Assembly (NCBI GenBank): GCA_963811805.1
Contig: CAWESU010000001.1
Location: forward strand, 434,001 to 498,000
From: DAHUXN01 sp963811805
Lineage (GTDB): Bacteria > Acidobacteriota > Terriglobia > Acidiferrales > UBA7541
Direction of reading: 5' to 3'
Length of the DNA: 64,000 bases
The notes beneath the pieces are model-generated. The model worked only from the letters and a program-made list of their open reading frames with translations. It had not been told where the DNA came from and did not search any database. Every line of letters begins with the position of its first letter. Position 1 is the stretch's first letter. Made by a program: the position numbers and the translations under genes. Positions 42,737 to 51,853 of this stretch are shown here, piece by piece.

Positions 42737-44131
42737 TCATTTGTTGTACAGCAGTTCAATGCGGCCAATCGCATGCGCCAGATCAGCCCGCGATTGGTTG
42801 TACTGGTAAAGAGCTGCAATCTGATTTTCATCCGCCCGCGCTAGGGCATTCTGCGCCGTGACCACTTCGATGTTGTCGGCGACCCCCGCCTGAAACCGAT
42901 CCCGCGACTGTTGCACTTCCTCTTTTGCCAGCTCGTCTCCGAGATTCGCCACCTGCACCTGGTTTCGCGCCGATTCCAGTTGCGCCGCGGCCGTCTGCAC
43001 CTCCAGCGCAATTTCATTCTTCTCGTCTTGCAGGTTCTCGCTGATCTTCTGCAATTCCAGATCGTCGCGCGCCATTTGGGCGTGGATCCGCCCGCCGGTA
43101 AAGAGCGGCAGCGAGATTCCCGCTTCGTAGACGTACGTGGGAATCACCGTGCTCGTCGAGATGCCTTGCTGCTCGTAGTTTCCGTCAAACGTCAGCGCCG
43201 GCAAGCGCGAATCGCTGTCCGCCGCTTTTTGATACTTGAGCGCCCCTTGTTGCGCGAGCAGTTGTTTCATTTCCGGCCGCGATTGGTACGCATCCGCCAG
43301 ACTTTCATCCACGTTGATAGCTGGCGTCTGGAAAAACGTCATCTGATCGGAGAGCGAGATTTTCTCCGCCGGATTGATGTTCAGCAGCTTAGTAAGCCCG
43401 TACAACGCGATCTTCTGATTCGTTTGCGCGATGATGAGTTGCTGTTTTTCATTTTGCAACTCCACGTTTGCTCGCAGCGCGTCCACTCCGGTTGCCGCGC
43501 CGTGCTTTTCCATGTCCGACGCCTGGTCAAAGAGCGCCTGTGCCAAATCGACTTCCGCCTGCGCCGCGCTGATTTCCGCGCTGGCCCGCAAACCGGTCAG
43601 GTATTGCGACACTACTAGCAGGACGATCTGCTCCCGCACCGACAGTTGCTGCGCGTCCGCGCCGTTGATGTTTTTCTTCGACCCCTGCCACTGCCGCCAC
43701 AGCGAGAGGTCAAAAATCGGCGCCGAGAAAGTGGCGCCCGTCTGAAACACTTGAAACGGGCCGGCCGCTTCCGGTATGCCCGGAAACGTAAGGCCGATGG
43801 CCGCCTGGATGTTCTCGCGAATCGCGCGGTCGGACACGTTAAAGTCCGCCTGCGGCAGTAGTTGCGAAAGCGCGATATTGCTTTCCTTGCGGCTCTCCGC
43901 AAGATTCAAAACCGCAATCTGAACAGTGGGATTTTGCTTCAGCGCCATTTGCACGGCCTGCTGCAAATTGAGCTGCACCGCCGCCGGTTGTTCCTGCCCG
44001 TAGGCTTGCGCGGCGAGCATCGACATAACAATCACAAGAAGAAAAATGAGTGCAACTCGCCCGCGCCGTACGGAATCCGCCGCTTGGCTTTTGCCCTCTA
44101 AAAATGCCGATTCGCTTCTGACCCGCTTCAT
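42737..44131 (-). CDS. TolC-family outer membrane efflux protein
   Basis: This 464-residue channel protein has a signal peptide (ALIFLLVIVMSMLAAQAYG) and the duplicated outer-membrane efflux protein domain. LNLQQAVQMALKQNPTVQIAVLNL starts the first half and ESLADAYQSRPEMKQLLAQQGAL the second. Long Gln/Ala-rich helices form the periplasmic tunnel. It is the first gene of the tripartite pump operon. A promoter and a perfect palindrome lie just upstream, so the operon is probably repressed by a TetR-family protein that is not in the window. Confidence 0.92.
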   Translation of the reverse strand: MKRVRSESAFLEGKSQAADSVRRGRVALIFLLVIVMSMLAAQAYGQEQPAAVQLNLQQAVQMALKQNPTVQIAVLNLAESRKESNIALSQLLPQADFNVSDRAIRENIQAAIGLTFPGIPEAAGPFQVFQTGATFSAPIFDLSLWRQWQGSKKNINGADAQQLSVREQIVLLVVSQYLTGLRASAEISAAQAEVDLAQALFDQASDMEKHGAATGVDALRANVELQNEKQQLIIAQTNQKIALYGLTKLLNINPAEKISLSDQMTFFQTPAINVDESLADAYQSRPEMKQLLAQQGALKYQKAADSDSRLPALTFDGNYEQQGISTSTVIPTYVYEAGISLPLFTGGRIHAQMARDDLELQKISENLQDEKNEIALEVQTAAAQLESARNQVQVANLGDELAKEEVQQSRDRFQAGVADNIEVVTAQNALARADENQIAALYQYNQSRADLAHAIGRIELLYNK

Positions 44132-44155
44132 CTCTCTGATCCCACGGAATTATTT

Positions 44156-44171
44156 AACTAACTGGTTAGTT
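44156..44171. promoter_or_regulatory. TetR-type palindromic operator of the efflux operon
   Basis: AACTAAC-TG-GTTAGTT is a perfect 16-base inverted repeat. It overlaps the -10 element of the promoter at 44168-44195, the usual place for a repressor that responds to a pump substrate. Confidence 0.65.
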
Positions 44172-44195
44172 TAATCGGAAAACGGTCGATGTCAA
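44168..44195 (-). promoter_or_regulatory. Promoter of the tolC-emrA-emrB efflux operon
   Basis: On the minus strand TTGACA (44195-44190) is followed after 16 bases by TAAACT (44173-44168). Transcription starts near 44161, about 30 bases before the ATG at 44131. Confidence 0.6.
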
Positions 44196-44318
44196 GCCTG
44201 TCTTTTACTTACAGTGGCTAAAAAGTCCGCGTGACCCACGCCGGCTAGCGACCATTTTTTATTCTGCTTTTCGATGCTCGCTATCTCTGCCAGTGGGGTG
44301 GTTCGTCAAGCCTTCGGC

Positions 44319-44642
44319 TTAGAGTTGATCGATTTTCGCCGCCAGGATGAAATCGCTCTCCGTCAGGCCGTCGATCTTGTGCGTCCACGTGGTCACTTCC
44401 GCTTTGCCCCACGTCAGCAGGATGTCGGGATGGTGGCCCTGCTCCTCCGCGATCGCTCCCACTTTGTTGACAAACGCGAGCGCCTGCTTGAAATCTGGGA
44501 ACGTGAAGGTCTTCGTCAAATGATGTTCGTTGATCGCCTTCCACCCAGACACCTGTTTCAAATACCCGGCGAGCTCGTTTCCTTTCACCGGCGGAACGCC
44601 GCCGCGGCAGGGTACGCACGTCTTGCTGGCCAGTTCGCTCAT
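44319..44642 (-). CDS. phhB: 4a-hydroxytetrahydrobiopterin dehydratase (PCD/DCoH)
   Basis: This 107-residue protein has the pterin dehydratase signature EEQGHHPDILLTWGKAEVTTWTH, with the conserved HH-P active-site histidines, and ends TESDFILAAKID. It recycles the pterin cofactor of aromatic amino acid hydroxylases; some members instead act in folate-like or molybdopterin pathways. ATG 44642 follows GGGGG. The N-terminus has two cysteines (KTCVPCRGG) present in a bacterial subgroup. No phenylalanine hydroxylase gene is in the window. Confidence 0.92.
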   Translation of the reverse strand: MSELASKTCVPCRGGVPPVKGNELAGYLKQVSGWKAINEHHLTKTFTFPDFKQALAFVNKVGAIAEEQGHHPDILLTWGKAEVTTWTHKIDGLTESDFILAAKIDQL

Positions 44643-44843
44643 CGAGAACCCCCTTTTCTTTGGATTCATCTGAAATTGTAGCGGATTCAATTTTCAACGC
44701 GAAGCACGTTCCATTCGTACACCATCGCTGGGCCGCGCGCCCTCAGCCGATTTTCGTTGTGCTGTCTCTCCCAAAACTGCTAGAACAATGCGCGGACTGC
44801 ACTGCCCCATGACCTGCGTCTCTTTTCTCTCAGCGCTCCTCTC

Positions 44844-46274
44844 ATGATAGCGTTTGCGATTCTCTCGCATTTGCCCTTGGCCGCCGCAACGCCGGCGTCC
44901 GGCGTCGCGAACGCCGGCATATCCCAAGCCGATCCCGTTGTGCCCATCCTGCTTGCCATCGTGTTCATCGTCTTCGCCGCAATGCTCGGCGGGCTTGCGA
45001 TGCGGCGCATTGGCCAGCCCGCGGTACTGGGCGAGTTGCTGGTAGGAATGCTCGTGGCCAACGTCGCTTACGCACTGCACAGTCCTGTGCTCACGGTTCT
45101 CCGTGAAGGGCCCGTAATTCTCAATATTGTGGACACGACGCTCACTCACGCGGTCACGTTGCAGCAAGCCGCGCAGCAGATTCTTCTCCCTTCGGAATCG
45201 AGCCGCCGGGTGATTGAGGTTCTTGGCGGTCCGCACGCCGTCGCCGCCGTCACTGTGTATCAGTTCGTGGACCAAATTTCGCGCATCGCCATCATCTTCC
45301 TGCTCTTCCTCGTTGGACTGGAAACCAGCCTCCACGAAATGCGCCGTCTCGGCTGGCTTTCTCTCGGTGTTACGCTGGTCGGTGTGACCTCCTCGTGGGC
45401 ATGCGGATTCCTGGTCATGTCCTGGATCGACCCCGCCGCCGGCTTCGCCGCTCATCTTTTTGTTGGCGGCATTTTGACCGCCACCAGCGTGGCCATCAGT
45501 GTGCGTGTCTTTCGCGACATTCGCCAGAGCACGAGCCCGGAAGCTCGCATCGTCCTGGGAGCGTCGGTAATCGACGATGTCCTCGGTCTGATCATCCTCG
45601 CCGTCACCAGCGGCCTCGTCGCCACCGGGGTCGTCAACGTATCGCTGATCGCGAGCATTACCGCTCGTGCGGCGCTTTTTCTGGTTGCGGCCATCGGCAT
45701 CGGCGTGTGGCTCGCGCCTCGCATCCTCAAGCGTCTGCACCACTATCGCATCGCCAATCTCTACATGCTGTTCGGACTGGGCCTGGCTTTCGTTTACGCC
45801 TGGCTGGCCACACGCTTCGATCTCGCCACCATTATCGGCGCTTTCGCCGCGGGCCTGGTGCTCGAGGATTTCTTCAAGCACGGAATTGAGCAGCCGGAAG
45901 CCCTGCGCGAAATTCTCTCCCGGCTCGAAGCCCTCATCGTTCCGATTTATTTCGTCTTGGTCGGCATGCAGGTGAAGCTCGAAGCCTTCACGAACTCATC
46001 CACGCTTTGGGCCGCGGCCGGCCTTACAGTGGCCGCTATCCTGGGCAAATTTCTCTCCGGCACGGTCTGCATTCGGCGGTATCGCTGGTTGGTCGTCAGC
46101 ATTGCCATGATCCCGCGCGGCGAGGTGTCGTTGATTTTTGCCAGCCTTGGCAGGAGTTTGGGCGTCGTCAGCGACGCGGTGTTCGCCGCCGTGGTGGCCA
46201 TGGTGATGATCACCACATTCCTTGCGCCGCCGCTGCTGAAGCTGGCGTATCGCTCCGCGCCGCAAACTTCTTAG
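44844..46274 (+). CDS. Cation:proton antiporter, CPA2 (Kef/NhaP-like) family
   Basis: This 476-residue membrane protein has about 13 hydrophobic spans and CPA2 features: LGGLAMRRIGQPAVLGELLVG in the first unit, LLFLVGLETSLHEMRR, ASVIDDVLGLIIL (paired Asp in the ion-binding helix) and IPRGEVSLIFA near the end. It exchanges Na+ or K+ for protons. The RCK/TrkA-N domain of Kef channels is absent. An N-terminal extension (LAAATPASGVANAGISQADP) may be a signal or periplasmic loop. The stop codon overlaps that of the opposing aminotransferase gene within TTAG. Confidence 0.93.
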   Translation: MIAFAILSHLPLAAATPASGVANAGISQADPVVPILLAIVFIVFAAMLGGLAMRRIGQPAVLGELLVGMLVANVAYALHSPVLTVLREGPVILNIVDTTLTHAVTLQQAAQQILLPSESSRRVIEVLGGPHAVAAVTVYQFVDQISRIAIIFLLFLVGLETSLHEMRRLGWLSLGVTLVGVTSSWACGFLVMSWIDPAAGFAAHLFVGGILTATSVAISVRVFRDIRQSTSPEARIVLGASVIDDVLGLIILAVTSGLVATGVVNVSLIASITARAALFLVAAIGIGVWLAPRILKRLHHYRIANLYMLFGLGLAFVYAWLATRFDLATIIGAFAAGLVLEDFFKHGIEQPEALREILSRLEALIVPIYFVLVGMQVKLEAFTNSSTLWAAAGLTVAAILGKFLSGTVCIRRYRWLVVSIAMIPRGEVSLIFASLGRSLGVVSDAVFAAVVAMVMITTFLAPPLLKLAYRSAPQTS

Positions 46275-47146
46275 AGCGCTGTCGCGTGAGAGGACTGCTT
46301 GGCCAGATATTCCTTGATGTACGCCGCAAATGCGTCATCCAGCCGCCGCGTGATCGGTCCTGGCGCATTCGAATAGCGATGGCCGGCAATCTCGCCCACG
46401 GCCAGCAGATTGCGATTCGATGATGAAATAAAAACCTCATCGGCGGAGAACAGATCAGCAGGCCGCAGAACCGCCTCTTCGCACGGCACGCCCGCGCGCG
46501 GCCCGATTTCCAGCAGAATGCTCCGCGTGATTCCTTCCAGGCATCCGGAATTGAGCGGCGGGGTCTGCACTCGCCCGCCCCGCACGCAAAAAACATTCGC
46601 CGCGGTGCACTCGGAAACCTCTCCTCGCTCATTCAGCAGCACCACTTCATCGAACCCGCTCTTCTGCGCCTCGTAGTAGTTCCACACATTATTCAGCCAA
46701 GATGTGACCTTCACGCCCGCCAGCGGCGACGCGGCATGTCGCCCGTGCTCGCGAAGATTCAGCCGCGCCGGTTGCCGGAACATCGGCAAGTCCGTGCTGC
46801 ACAGAAACAAATCCACCAGGGGAAAGCTTTCGTCGCTGCGCCAATGGCCCACCTGGTTGTAAATCGCGTAGATTCGCGCGCAACCTTCCGCGACATGATT
46901 CGCGCGGATCACCTCGCCCAAATAGCCTCGCACTTTCCCCGCCTCGAACGGAAACGGGCAATGCGTTCGCGCCGCATCTTTTTCGAGGCGCCTCCAATGC
47001 CGCTCGAACGCAAACGGCACTCCATCGAATATGTGCAGCGTTGTGAACAGGCCCCAGCCGTTGAGCAGGCCCGCCTGACCCGGCGAGAGTCGCGTCTCCT
47101 CGATGGGCATCAACTTGTTGTTGTGGAAAACGAACCGGTGCAGCAT
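46271..47146 (-). CDS. Class IV aminotransferase (branched-chain/D-amino acid or ADC lyase family)
   Basis: This 291-residue fold-type IV PLP enzyme has K146 in AGVKVTSWLNNVWNYYEA as the Schiff-base lysine, E-containing FDEVVLLNERGEVSECTAANVF, and the phosphate-binding GCLEGITRSILLEI. It is too generic to distinguish among IlvE, D-alanine aminotransferase and 4-amino-4-deoxychorismate lyase; the N-terminal half (LLNGWGLFTTLHIFDG) is closest to lyase/DAAT types. It converges with the antiporter gene, with the two stop codons overlapping by two bases. Confidence 0.88.
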   Translation of the reverse strand: MLHRFVFHNNKLMPIEETRLSPGQAGLLNGWGLFTTLHIFDGVPFAFERHWRRLEKDAARTHCPFPFEAGKVRGYLGEVIRANHVAEGCARIYAIYNQVGHWRSDESFPLVDLFLCSTDLPMFRQPARLNLREHGRHAASPLAGVKVTSWLNNVWNYYEAQKSGFDEVVLLNERGEVSECTAANVFCVRGGRVQTPPLNSGCLEGITRSILLEIGPRAGVPCEEAVLRPADLFSADEVFISSSNRNLLAVGEIAGHRYSNAPGPITRRLDDAFAAYIKEYLAKQSSHATAL

Positions 47147-47266
47147 CGCGCCTCCCTACTCCGGCGATATTGTAACGCAATCGATGGCGGGCAGGCGTAT
47201 GTCGGCGCAAACAAAACGTCCGTCTTAAATGAAGGGATCGTAGAAAACTCGCAAGCCCGCGCCGGC

Positions 47267-47473
47267 TCAGGCCGCTCGGACCCGCTCTTCCGGCACTTCC
47301 ACCTCGCTCACACCTTTGAACGAAAAAATCAGATGGACCAGATACTTCGAAGGCTCGGTGGACGTCTGCCGGACGACGTTTCCAATCGCGTCCGTCACTG
47401 CCGCATGGAACAGCACGCCTCCGGCCTGCATCCCGGCCAGATTCACGCGCACCAGTTGCCCCTCTTTGAACAT
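47267..47473 (-). CDS. Small hypothetical protein, 68 residues
   Basis: The short product starts MFKEGQLVRVNLAG and looks like a compact beta-rich domain (LVHLIFSFKGVSEVEVPEERV). No signal peptide, span or catalytic motif is visible. The longer frame to 47683 runs into the FecR gene and is Arg/Ser-rich, so ATG 47473 is preferred. It lies downstream of the FecR gene, 73 bases apart, on the same strand. I do not recognise it. Confidence 0.6.
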   Translation of the reverse strand: MFKEGQLVRVNLAGMQAGGVLFHAAVTDAIGNVVRQTSTEPSKYLVHLIFSFKGVSEVEVPEERVRAA

Positions 47474-47546
47474 GCTTTCATTGTGTGTAATAAGCCTGCC
47501 TTTTGCAACGCGTCTGGAGTTTGCGGAAGGACCTAGCGGATCAATC

Positions 47547-48218
47547 TTACGGTGTGTATTGGCTCTCCGAATGCTTGTGTTTGTGCAGCTCAATGATCTC
47601 GATCGTCGCGGCAACGCCTGCCGTCGTGAGAAACAAGAACAAAAGTCGGCGCCGCCTTCTGCGAGCGGGATGATTTGCCGCATTCTGATTATCTTCTGCG
47701 TCCTCGACGATCTTCACTCGATACGCGCGCCCTGGCGCGAGCGCATACGAGCTCCCGTCCAACTCCAGTTCCAACGGCCCAGTGACGCTGGCGATCTTCA
47801 ATCCATTGCTCACCAAGACGGTGATCTCTGCGTGCGTGGCCTGCGGCGTTCCCGGCCGCACCAGCACGTCTTCGGCGCGAATCGCAATCCCTGAACCGCG
47901 CGGCGCAGCGAACTCCAACGTCCCGGAAGAAAGCACTGCCATCAATCCGTCATCACCGTTCGCCAGCGCCACCGCGCTTGAGGCCGACATGTAAATCTGG
48001 TCCGCACCGAACTGAAGATGCATTCCGCCGTCCGGATTCGTAGAAAGCGCATCGCCCGGAAACACGTTGGCGCCGCTCGCCGCCACCACACCATCGATTT
48101 GCGACGATTCCGCCGCCAGCACGAATCCCAGCGCGCGGTTCACCGCCGTCGCCACCGGCAAATCAGCCAGCGACGCCACCAGCAACGAAACCAGGACCAT
48201 CCTGCAAACAGCGCGCAC
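47547..48218 (-). CDS. FecR-domain protein with C-terminal membrane span
   Basis: This 223-residue protein has a signal peptide (VLVSLLVASLADLPVATA), a FecR-like domain (VFPGDALSTNPDGGMHLQFG, GTLEFAAPRGSGIAIRAEDVLVRP), an Arg cluster (ARRRRRR) and a hydrophobic span (LLFLFLTTAGVAATIEIIEL), ending in a His/Lys tail. Classical FecR is an anti-sigma regulator with an N-terminal cytoplasmic part; here the domain appears exported and the anchor is at the end. GTG 48218 follows GGAGG by six bases. No FecI sigma factor or TonB receptor is beside it. Confidence 0.8.
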   Translation of the reverse strand: MRAVCRMVLVSLLVASLADLPVATAVNRALGFVLAAESSQIDGVVAASGANVFPGDALSTNPDGGMHLQFGADQIYMSASSAVALANGDDGLMAVLSSGTLEFAAPRGSGIAIRAEDVLVRPGTPQATHAEITVLVSNGLKIASVTGPLELELDGSSYALAPGRAYRVKIVEDAEDNQNAANHPARRRRRRLLFLFLTTAGVAATIEIIELHKHKHSESQYTP

Positions 48219-48500
48219 GAGCGCCTCCGAGAGGATTCTCTTTCCAAGTTTAGGTCATCTTCCGTTCGCGTCAATTCATCCTCCCGCCCCTGTGACCCAA
48301 AAGAAACCTTCAGACCTGCGCATAGCGGAAAGCGGCCTTTTAGCCTCCTTTCAGCTCCGCTTTCCGCCCGCTCCAATCTGTGGCACACTCGAAGAGCTTT
48401 CGGTCGCCTCATGCGTCCGGCAAACTTCAGCAGGAAAGGTCAGATTTGAAAAACAGAGGCGCTGCCTCCTTGCATCCTTGCCTCTTTGCCTCCTGATTTT

Positions 48501-50315
48501 ATGGACCCGCAGCTCATTCGCAATTTTTGCATCATCGCTCACATCGACCATGGCAAATCGACGCTCGCCGATCGCCTCCTTGAACTGACCGGCGCGCTCA
48601 GCGAGCGCGAAATGACCGCTCAGGTCCTCGACTCCATGGATCTCGAGCGTGAGCGGGGCATCACCATCAAGGCCAAGAGCATCCGCCTGCATTACACCGC
48701 GCGCGACGGCAAGGAATACCGCCTCAACCTCATCGACACTCCCGGCCATGTGGATTTTTCTTACGAAGTCTCGCGCGCCCTTTCCGCCTGCGAAGGCGCG
48801 CTGCTCGTCGTCGACGCCAGCCAGGGCGTGGAGGCGCAAACCGTCGCCAACGCCTTCCTCGCCTCGCGCCACAATCTCACCGTCATCCCCGTCATCAACA
48901 AAATTGACCTGCCCGCCGCCGAGCCCGATCGCGTCAAGGAGCAAATCGAAAACGTCCTCGCCATTCCTGCCGCCGACGCCTTACTCATCAGCGCCAAGAG
49001 CGGCATCGGCGTAGCCGAAGTCCTCGAAATCGTCGTCGCGCGTATCCCCGCGCCCACCGGTTCCTCCGACGCGCCTCTGCGCGCGCTCATTTTCGACTCC
49101 TGGTTCGATTCATTTCGCGGCGCGGTCATCCTTGTCCGCGTGATGGAAGGCCACATTGTCCCACACATGAAAATTCGTCTCTGCGCTATGGATCAGATCT
49201 ACGAAGTCGAGGCTCTCGGCGTGCTCACGCCCAAGCCCATCGTTCTGTCGGAACTATCCGCTGGCGACGTTGGCTTCGTCATCGCCAATATCAAACGCGT
49301 CGCCGATGCCCGCGTCGGCGACACCATCGTCGAAGCCGACCGCCCCGCCGCGCCTCTGCCCGGCTTCGAAGCCATCAAGCCTATGGTCTTCGCTGGCCTT
49401 TATCCCGTGAACGCCAGCGATTACGAAATCCTCCGCGACGCGCTCGGCAAACTGCAGCTGAACGATGCCGCGTTTTTCTACGAACCGGAAAATTCCGTCG
49501 CCCTCGGCTTCGGTTTTCGCTGCGGATTTCTTGGCCTTCTGCACATGGAGATCGTCCAGGAGCGCCTCGAGCGCGAATTCGGCATCGACCTCATCACCAC
49601 CGCGCCCAGCGTGCGCTACCGCATCACCACCACCGCCAACGAAACCGTCGAAGTCGATAATCCCACGAAATTTCCTCCGCCCGCGCAAATCGCGCGCATC
49701 GAGGAGCCCATCCTCACCGCTATGATCATCACTTCCGACGATTCCGTCGGCGCGATTTTGCAGCTCTGCGAGGAGAAACGTGGAACCCAGAAGAATTTCG
49801 AATACCTTTCGCCCACGCGCGTCATGCTCACCTACGAAATGCCGCTCAACGAAATCGTTCTCGATTTTTACGACCGCCTGAAGAGCGTTTCGCGCGGCTA
49901 CGCCTCGCTCGATTACCACCTGGAAGGCTACCGCGAGGCGGATTTGGTGAAATTGGATGTGCTCGTGGGTGGGGAGCCGGTCGACGCGCTCACGCTCATC
50001 TGCCATCGCGATCAGGCTTACGAGCGCGGACGGCAACTTGCATCGCAACTACGAAAATTAATTCCGCGCCAGCAATTCGAAGTCCCCATTCAAGCCGCCA
50101 TTGGCAGCCGCGTCATCGCGCGCGAGACCATCAGCGCCCTGCGCAAAAACGTTTTGGCGAAATGCTACGGAGGAGACATCACCCGCAAGCGCAAACTTCT
50201 CGAACGCCAGAAGGAAGGCAAAAAACGCATGAAGCGCGTCGGCCGCGTCGACATTCCCCAGGAAGCTTTCCTCGCCGTCCTCAAAATCGCCGCCGGCTCC
50301 GACTCCGAAGAATAA
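48501..50315 (+). CDS. lepA: Elongation factor 4 (LepA)
   Basis: This 604-residue ribosomal GTPase can back-translocate or help 30S maturation. G1 is AHIDHGKSTLADRLLE, the switch region SMDLERERGITIKAKSI, G3 DTPGHVDFSYE, G4 NKIDLP and G5 SAKSG; the EF4-specific C-terminal domain ends DITRKRKLLERQKEGKKRMK. ATG 48501 is the family start; TTG 48486 would add MPPDF. No Shine-Dalgarno is visible before it; the leader is a pyrimidine-rich string of TGCCTCC/CTTGC repeats. The gene ends 7 bases before the opposing xseA. Confidence 0.96.
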   Translation: MDPQLIRNFCIIAHIDHGKSTLADRLLELTGALSEREMTAQVLDSMDLERERGITIKAKSIRLHYTARDGKEYRLNLIDTPGHVDFSYEVSRALSACEGALLVVDASQGVEAQTVANAFLASRHNLTVIPVINKIDLPAAEPDRVKEQIENVLAIPAADALLISAKSGIGVAEVLEIVVARIPAPTGSSDAPLRALIFDSWFDSFRGAVILVRVMEGHIVPHMKIRLCAMDQIYEVEALGVLTPKPIVLSELSAGDVGFVIANIKRVADARVGDTIVEADRPAAPLPGFEAIKPMVFAGLYPVNASDYEILRDALGKLQLNDAAFFYEPENSVALGFGFRCGFLGLLHMEIVQERLEREFGIDLITTAPSVRYRITTTANETVEVDNPTKFPPPAQIARIEEPILTAMIITSDDSVGAILQLCEEKRGTQKNFEYLSPTRVMLTYEMPLNEIVLDFYDRLKSVSRGYASLDYHLEGYREADLVKLDVLVGGEPVDALTLICHRDQAYERGRQLASQLRKLIPRQQFEVPIQAAIGSRVIARETISALRKNVLAKCYGGDITRKRKLLERQKEGKKRMKRVGRVDIPQEAFLAVLKIAAGSDSEE

Positions 50316-50322
50316 CGGCAGG

Positions 50323-51822
50323 TTATTTCCTTTGCATCTTCTTTTGAACCTTCGCGCCGATTTCTCCCCGCGCCAGTCGCACCGCAATCTCGTCGCCCAC
50401 GTCAACTTGATCCGCCGAACGCAAAACCTTCCCTGCCGCGTCATACGCAATCGCATACCCGCGTTCCAGCAACTGGAACGGGCTGCGCTCTTCGAGCCGC
50501 ACCGTGGCCGCCTCCAACTTTCGCTGCGTCCCCGCCAAGTACCGCCGCGCATGCGCCGCGAATTCGCTGGTGCGCCGCTCCAGCCTGCGCCGCAACAAGC
50601 TCACGCGCGCGCGCAACTCGAGCGACGCCATTCTCACCTGCATCCGCGCGTATCGCCGCCTCTGCCGCATCAGCGCGCGTTCCAGCGCCGCGCGCAACTC
50701 TCCGTGCCGACGCTCCACGCGCGAGCGCAGCATCCCGACGCGCCCCGCCAAATCAAATGACGCCATTCGCGTGCTGGAGATATTCACCCTCCGCCGCACG
50801 CCGTCGATTCGCCGGTTCAAATCCTTCGCCATCAACGCGCTCAACTCGTCCACGCGCTGCCGCCGCCGCCGCACAATCTCTCCCGGCCGCCGGAACGCCC
50901 GATGCGTCGCCAAATCCCGCAGCACATGCCGCCGCTCCGAAAAGAAATACCGCATATGCTGCGCCAGCTCGCGCGTGCACTCCACGATGTGCTTCTCGAA
51001 CTCCGCCCGCGTCCGCACCACGATCTCTGCGGCCGCCGAAGGCGTTGGCGCGCGCATATCCGCCGCGAAATCCGCAATCGTCGTATCCGTCTCGTGCCCG
51101 ATGCCCGTAATAATCGGAATTTCCGACGCGGCAATCGCCCGCGCCACAATCTCCTCGTTGAACGCCCACAGATCTTCCAGCGACCCTCCGCCGCGCGCCA
51201 CAATCATCACATCCACCATCTCCGCCCGATTGAAATGCCGGATCGCCCGCACAATCTCTTCCGCCGCGCCGTCTCCCTGCACCTTCACCGGAAAAAGCAT
51301 CACGTGCAAATTCGGAAACCGCCGCCGCAGCACGCGCACAATGTCGCGAATCGCCGCGCCCTGTGGTGATGAAACGATCCCGATTCTTCGCGGCAGCGCC
51401 GGCAGCGGCTTTTTGCGCTCCGCGTCAAACAGCCCCTCCGCTTCGAGCTTTTTCTTCAGTTGCTCAAATGCCAGCTGCAGCGCGCCCAACCCCACAGGCT
51501 CGACATGCGAAACATAAATCTGATATTCGCCGCGCGATTCATACACGCTGACTCCGCCGCGCACCGTCACTTTCAGTCCATCTTCGGGTCTGAATCGCAA
51601 TCCGCGAACCTGGTCGCGAAAGCACACGCAGCGAATCTGAGCCTTCTCATCCTTCAGCGTGAAATACAAATGCCCCGATTGCGCCGCGCGAAAATTCGAA
51701 ATCTCTCCCTCCACCCACACGTCCGGAAACTCCGCTTCCAGCACGTCGCAAAGCCGCAGCGTCAGCTCGCACACGCGCCAAACATGTTTTTCAGGGACCA
51801 AATTCAGTGAAAACTGCGTCAT
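50323..51822 (-). CDS. xseA: Exodeoxyribonuclease VII large subunit
   Basis: This 499-residue nuclease subunit degrades single-stranded DNA from both ends. The N-terminal OB domain (FPDVWVEGEISNFRAAQSGHLYFTLKDEKAQI) binds DNA, and the catalytic domain has RRIGIVSSPQGAAIRDI, VMIVARGGGSLEDLWAFNEE and GIGHETDTTIADFAADMRAPTPSAAAE. A very long Arg/Glu/Leu coiled coil follows, then a beta tail with FQLLERGYAIAYD. ATG 51822 is the family start (MTQFSLNLVPEKHVW). The partner small subunit gene xseB is not adjacent. Confidence 0.95.
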   Translation of the reverse strand: MTQFSLNLVPEKHVWRVCELTLRLCDVLEAEFPDVWVEGEISNFRAAQSGHLYFTLKDEKAQIRCVCFRDQVRGLRFRPEDGLKVTVRGGVSVYESRGEYQIYVSHVEPVGLGALQLAFEQLKKKLEAEGLFDAERKKPLPALPRRIGIVSSPQGAAIRDIVRVLRRRFPNLHVMLFPVKVQGDGAAEEIVRAIRHFNRAEMVDVMIVARGGGSLEDLWAFNEEIVARAIAASEIPIITGIGHETDTTIADFAADMRAPTPSAAAEIVVRTRAEFEKHIVECTRELAQHMRYFFSERRHVLRDLATHRAFRRPGEIVRRRRQRVDELSALMAKDLNRRIDGVRRRVNISSTRMASFDLAGRVGMLRSRVERRHGELRAALERALMRQRRRYARMQVRMASLELRARVSLLRRRLERRTSEFAAHARRYLAGTQRKLEAATVRLEERSPFQLLERGYAIAYDAAGKVLRSADQVDVGDEIAVRLARGEIGAKVQKKMQRK

Positions 51823-51853
51823 CGTCCACCCAGAAAAAAGCTGCGCTGTTTTT

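Noticed and set aside
44694..45881. A 395-residue minus-strand frame inside the antiporter gene
   Set aside because: Charged, repetitive and unrelated to any family; the plus-strand antiporter has consistent membrane spans.
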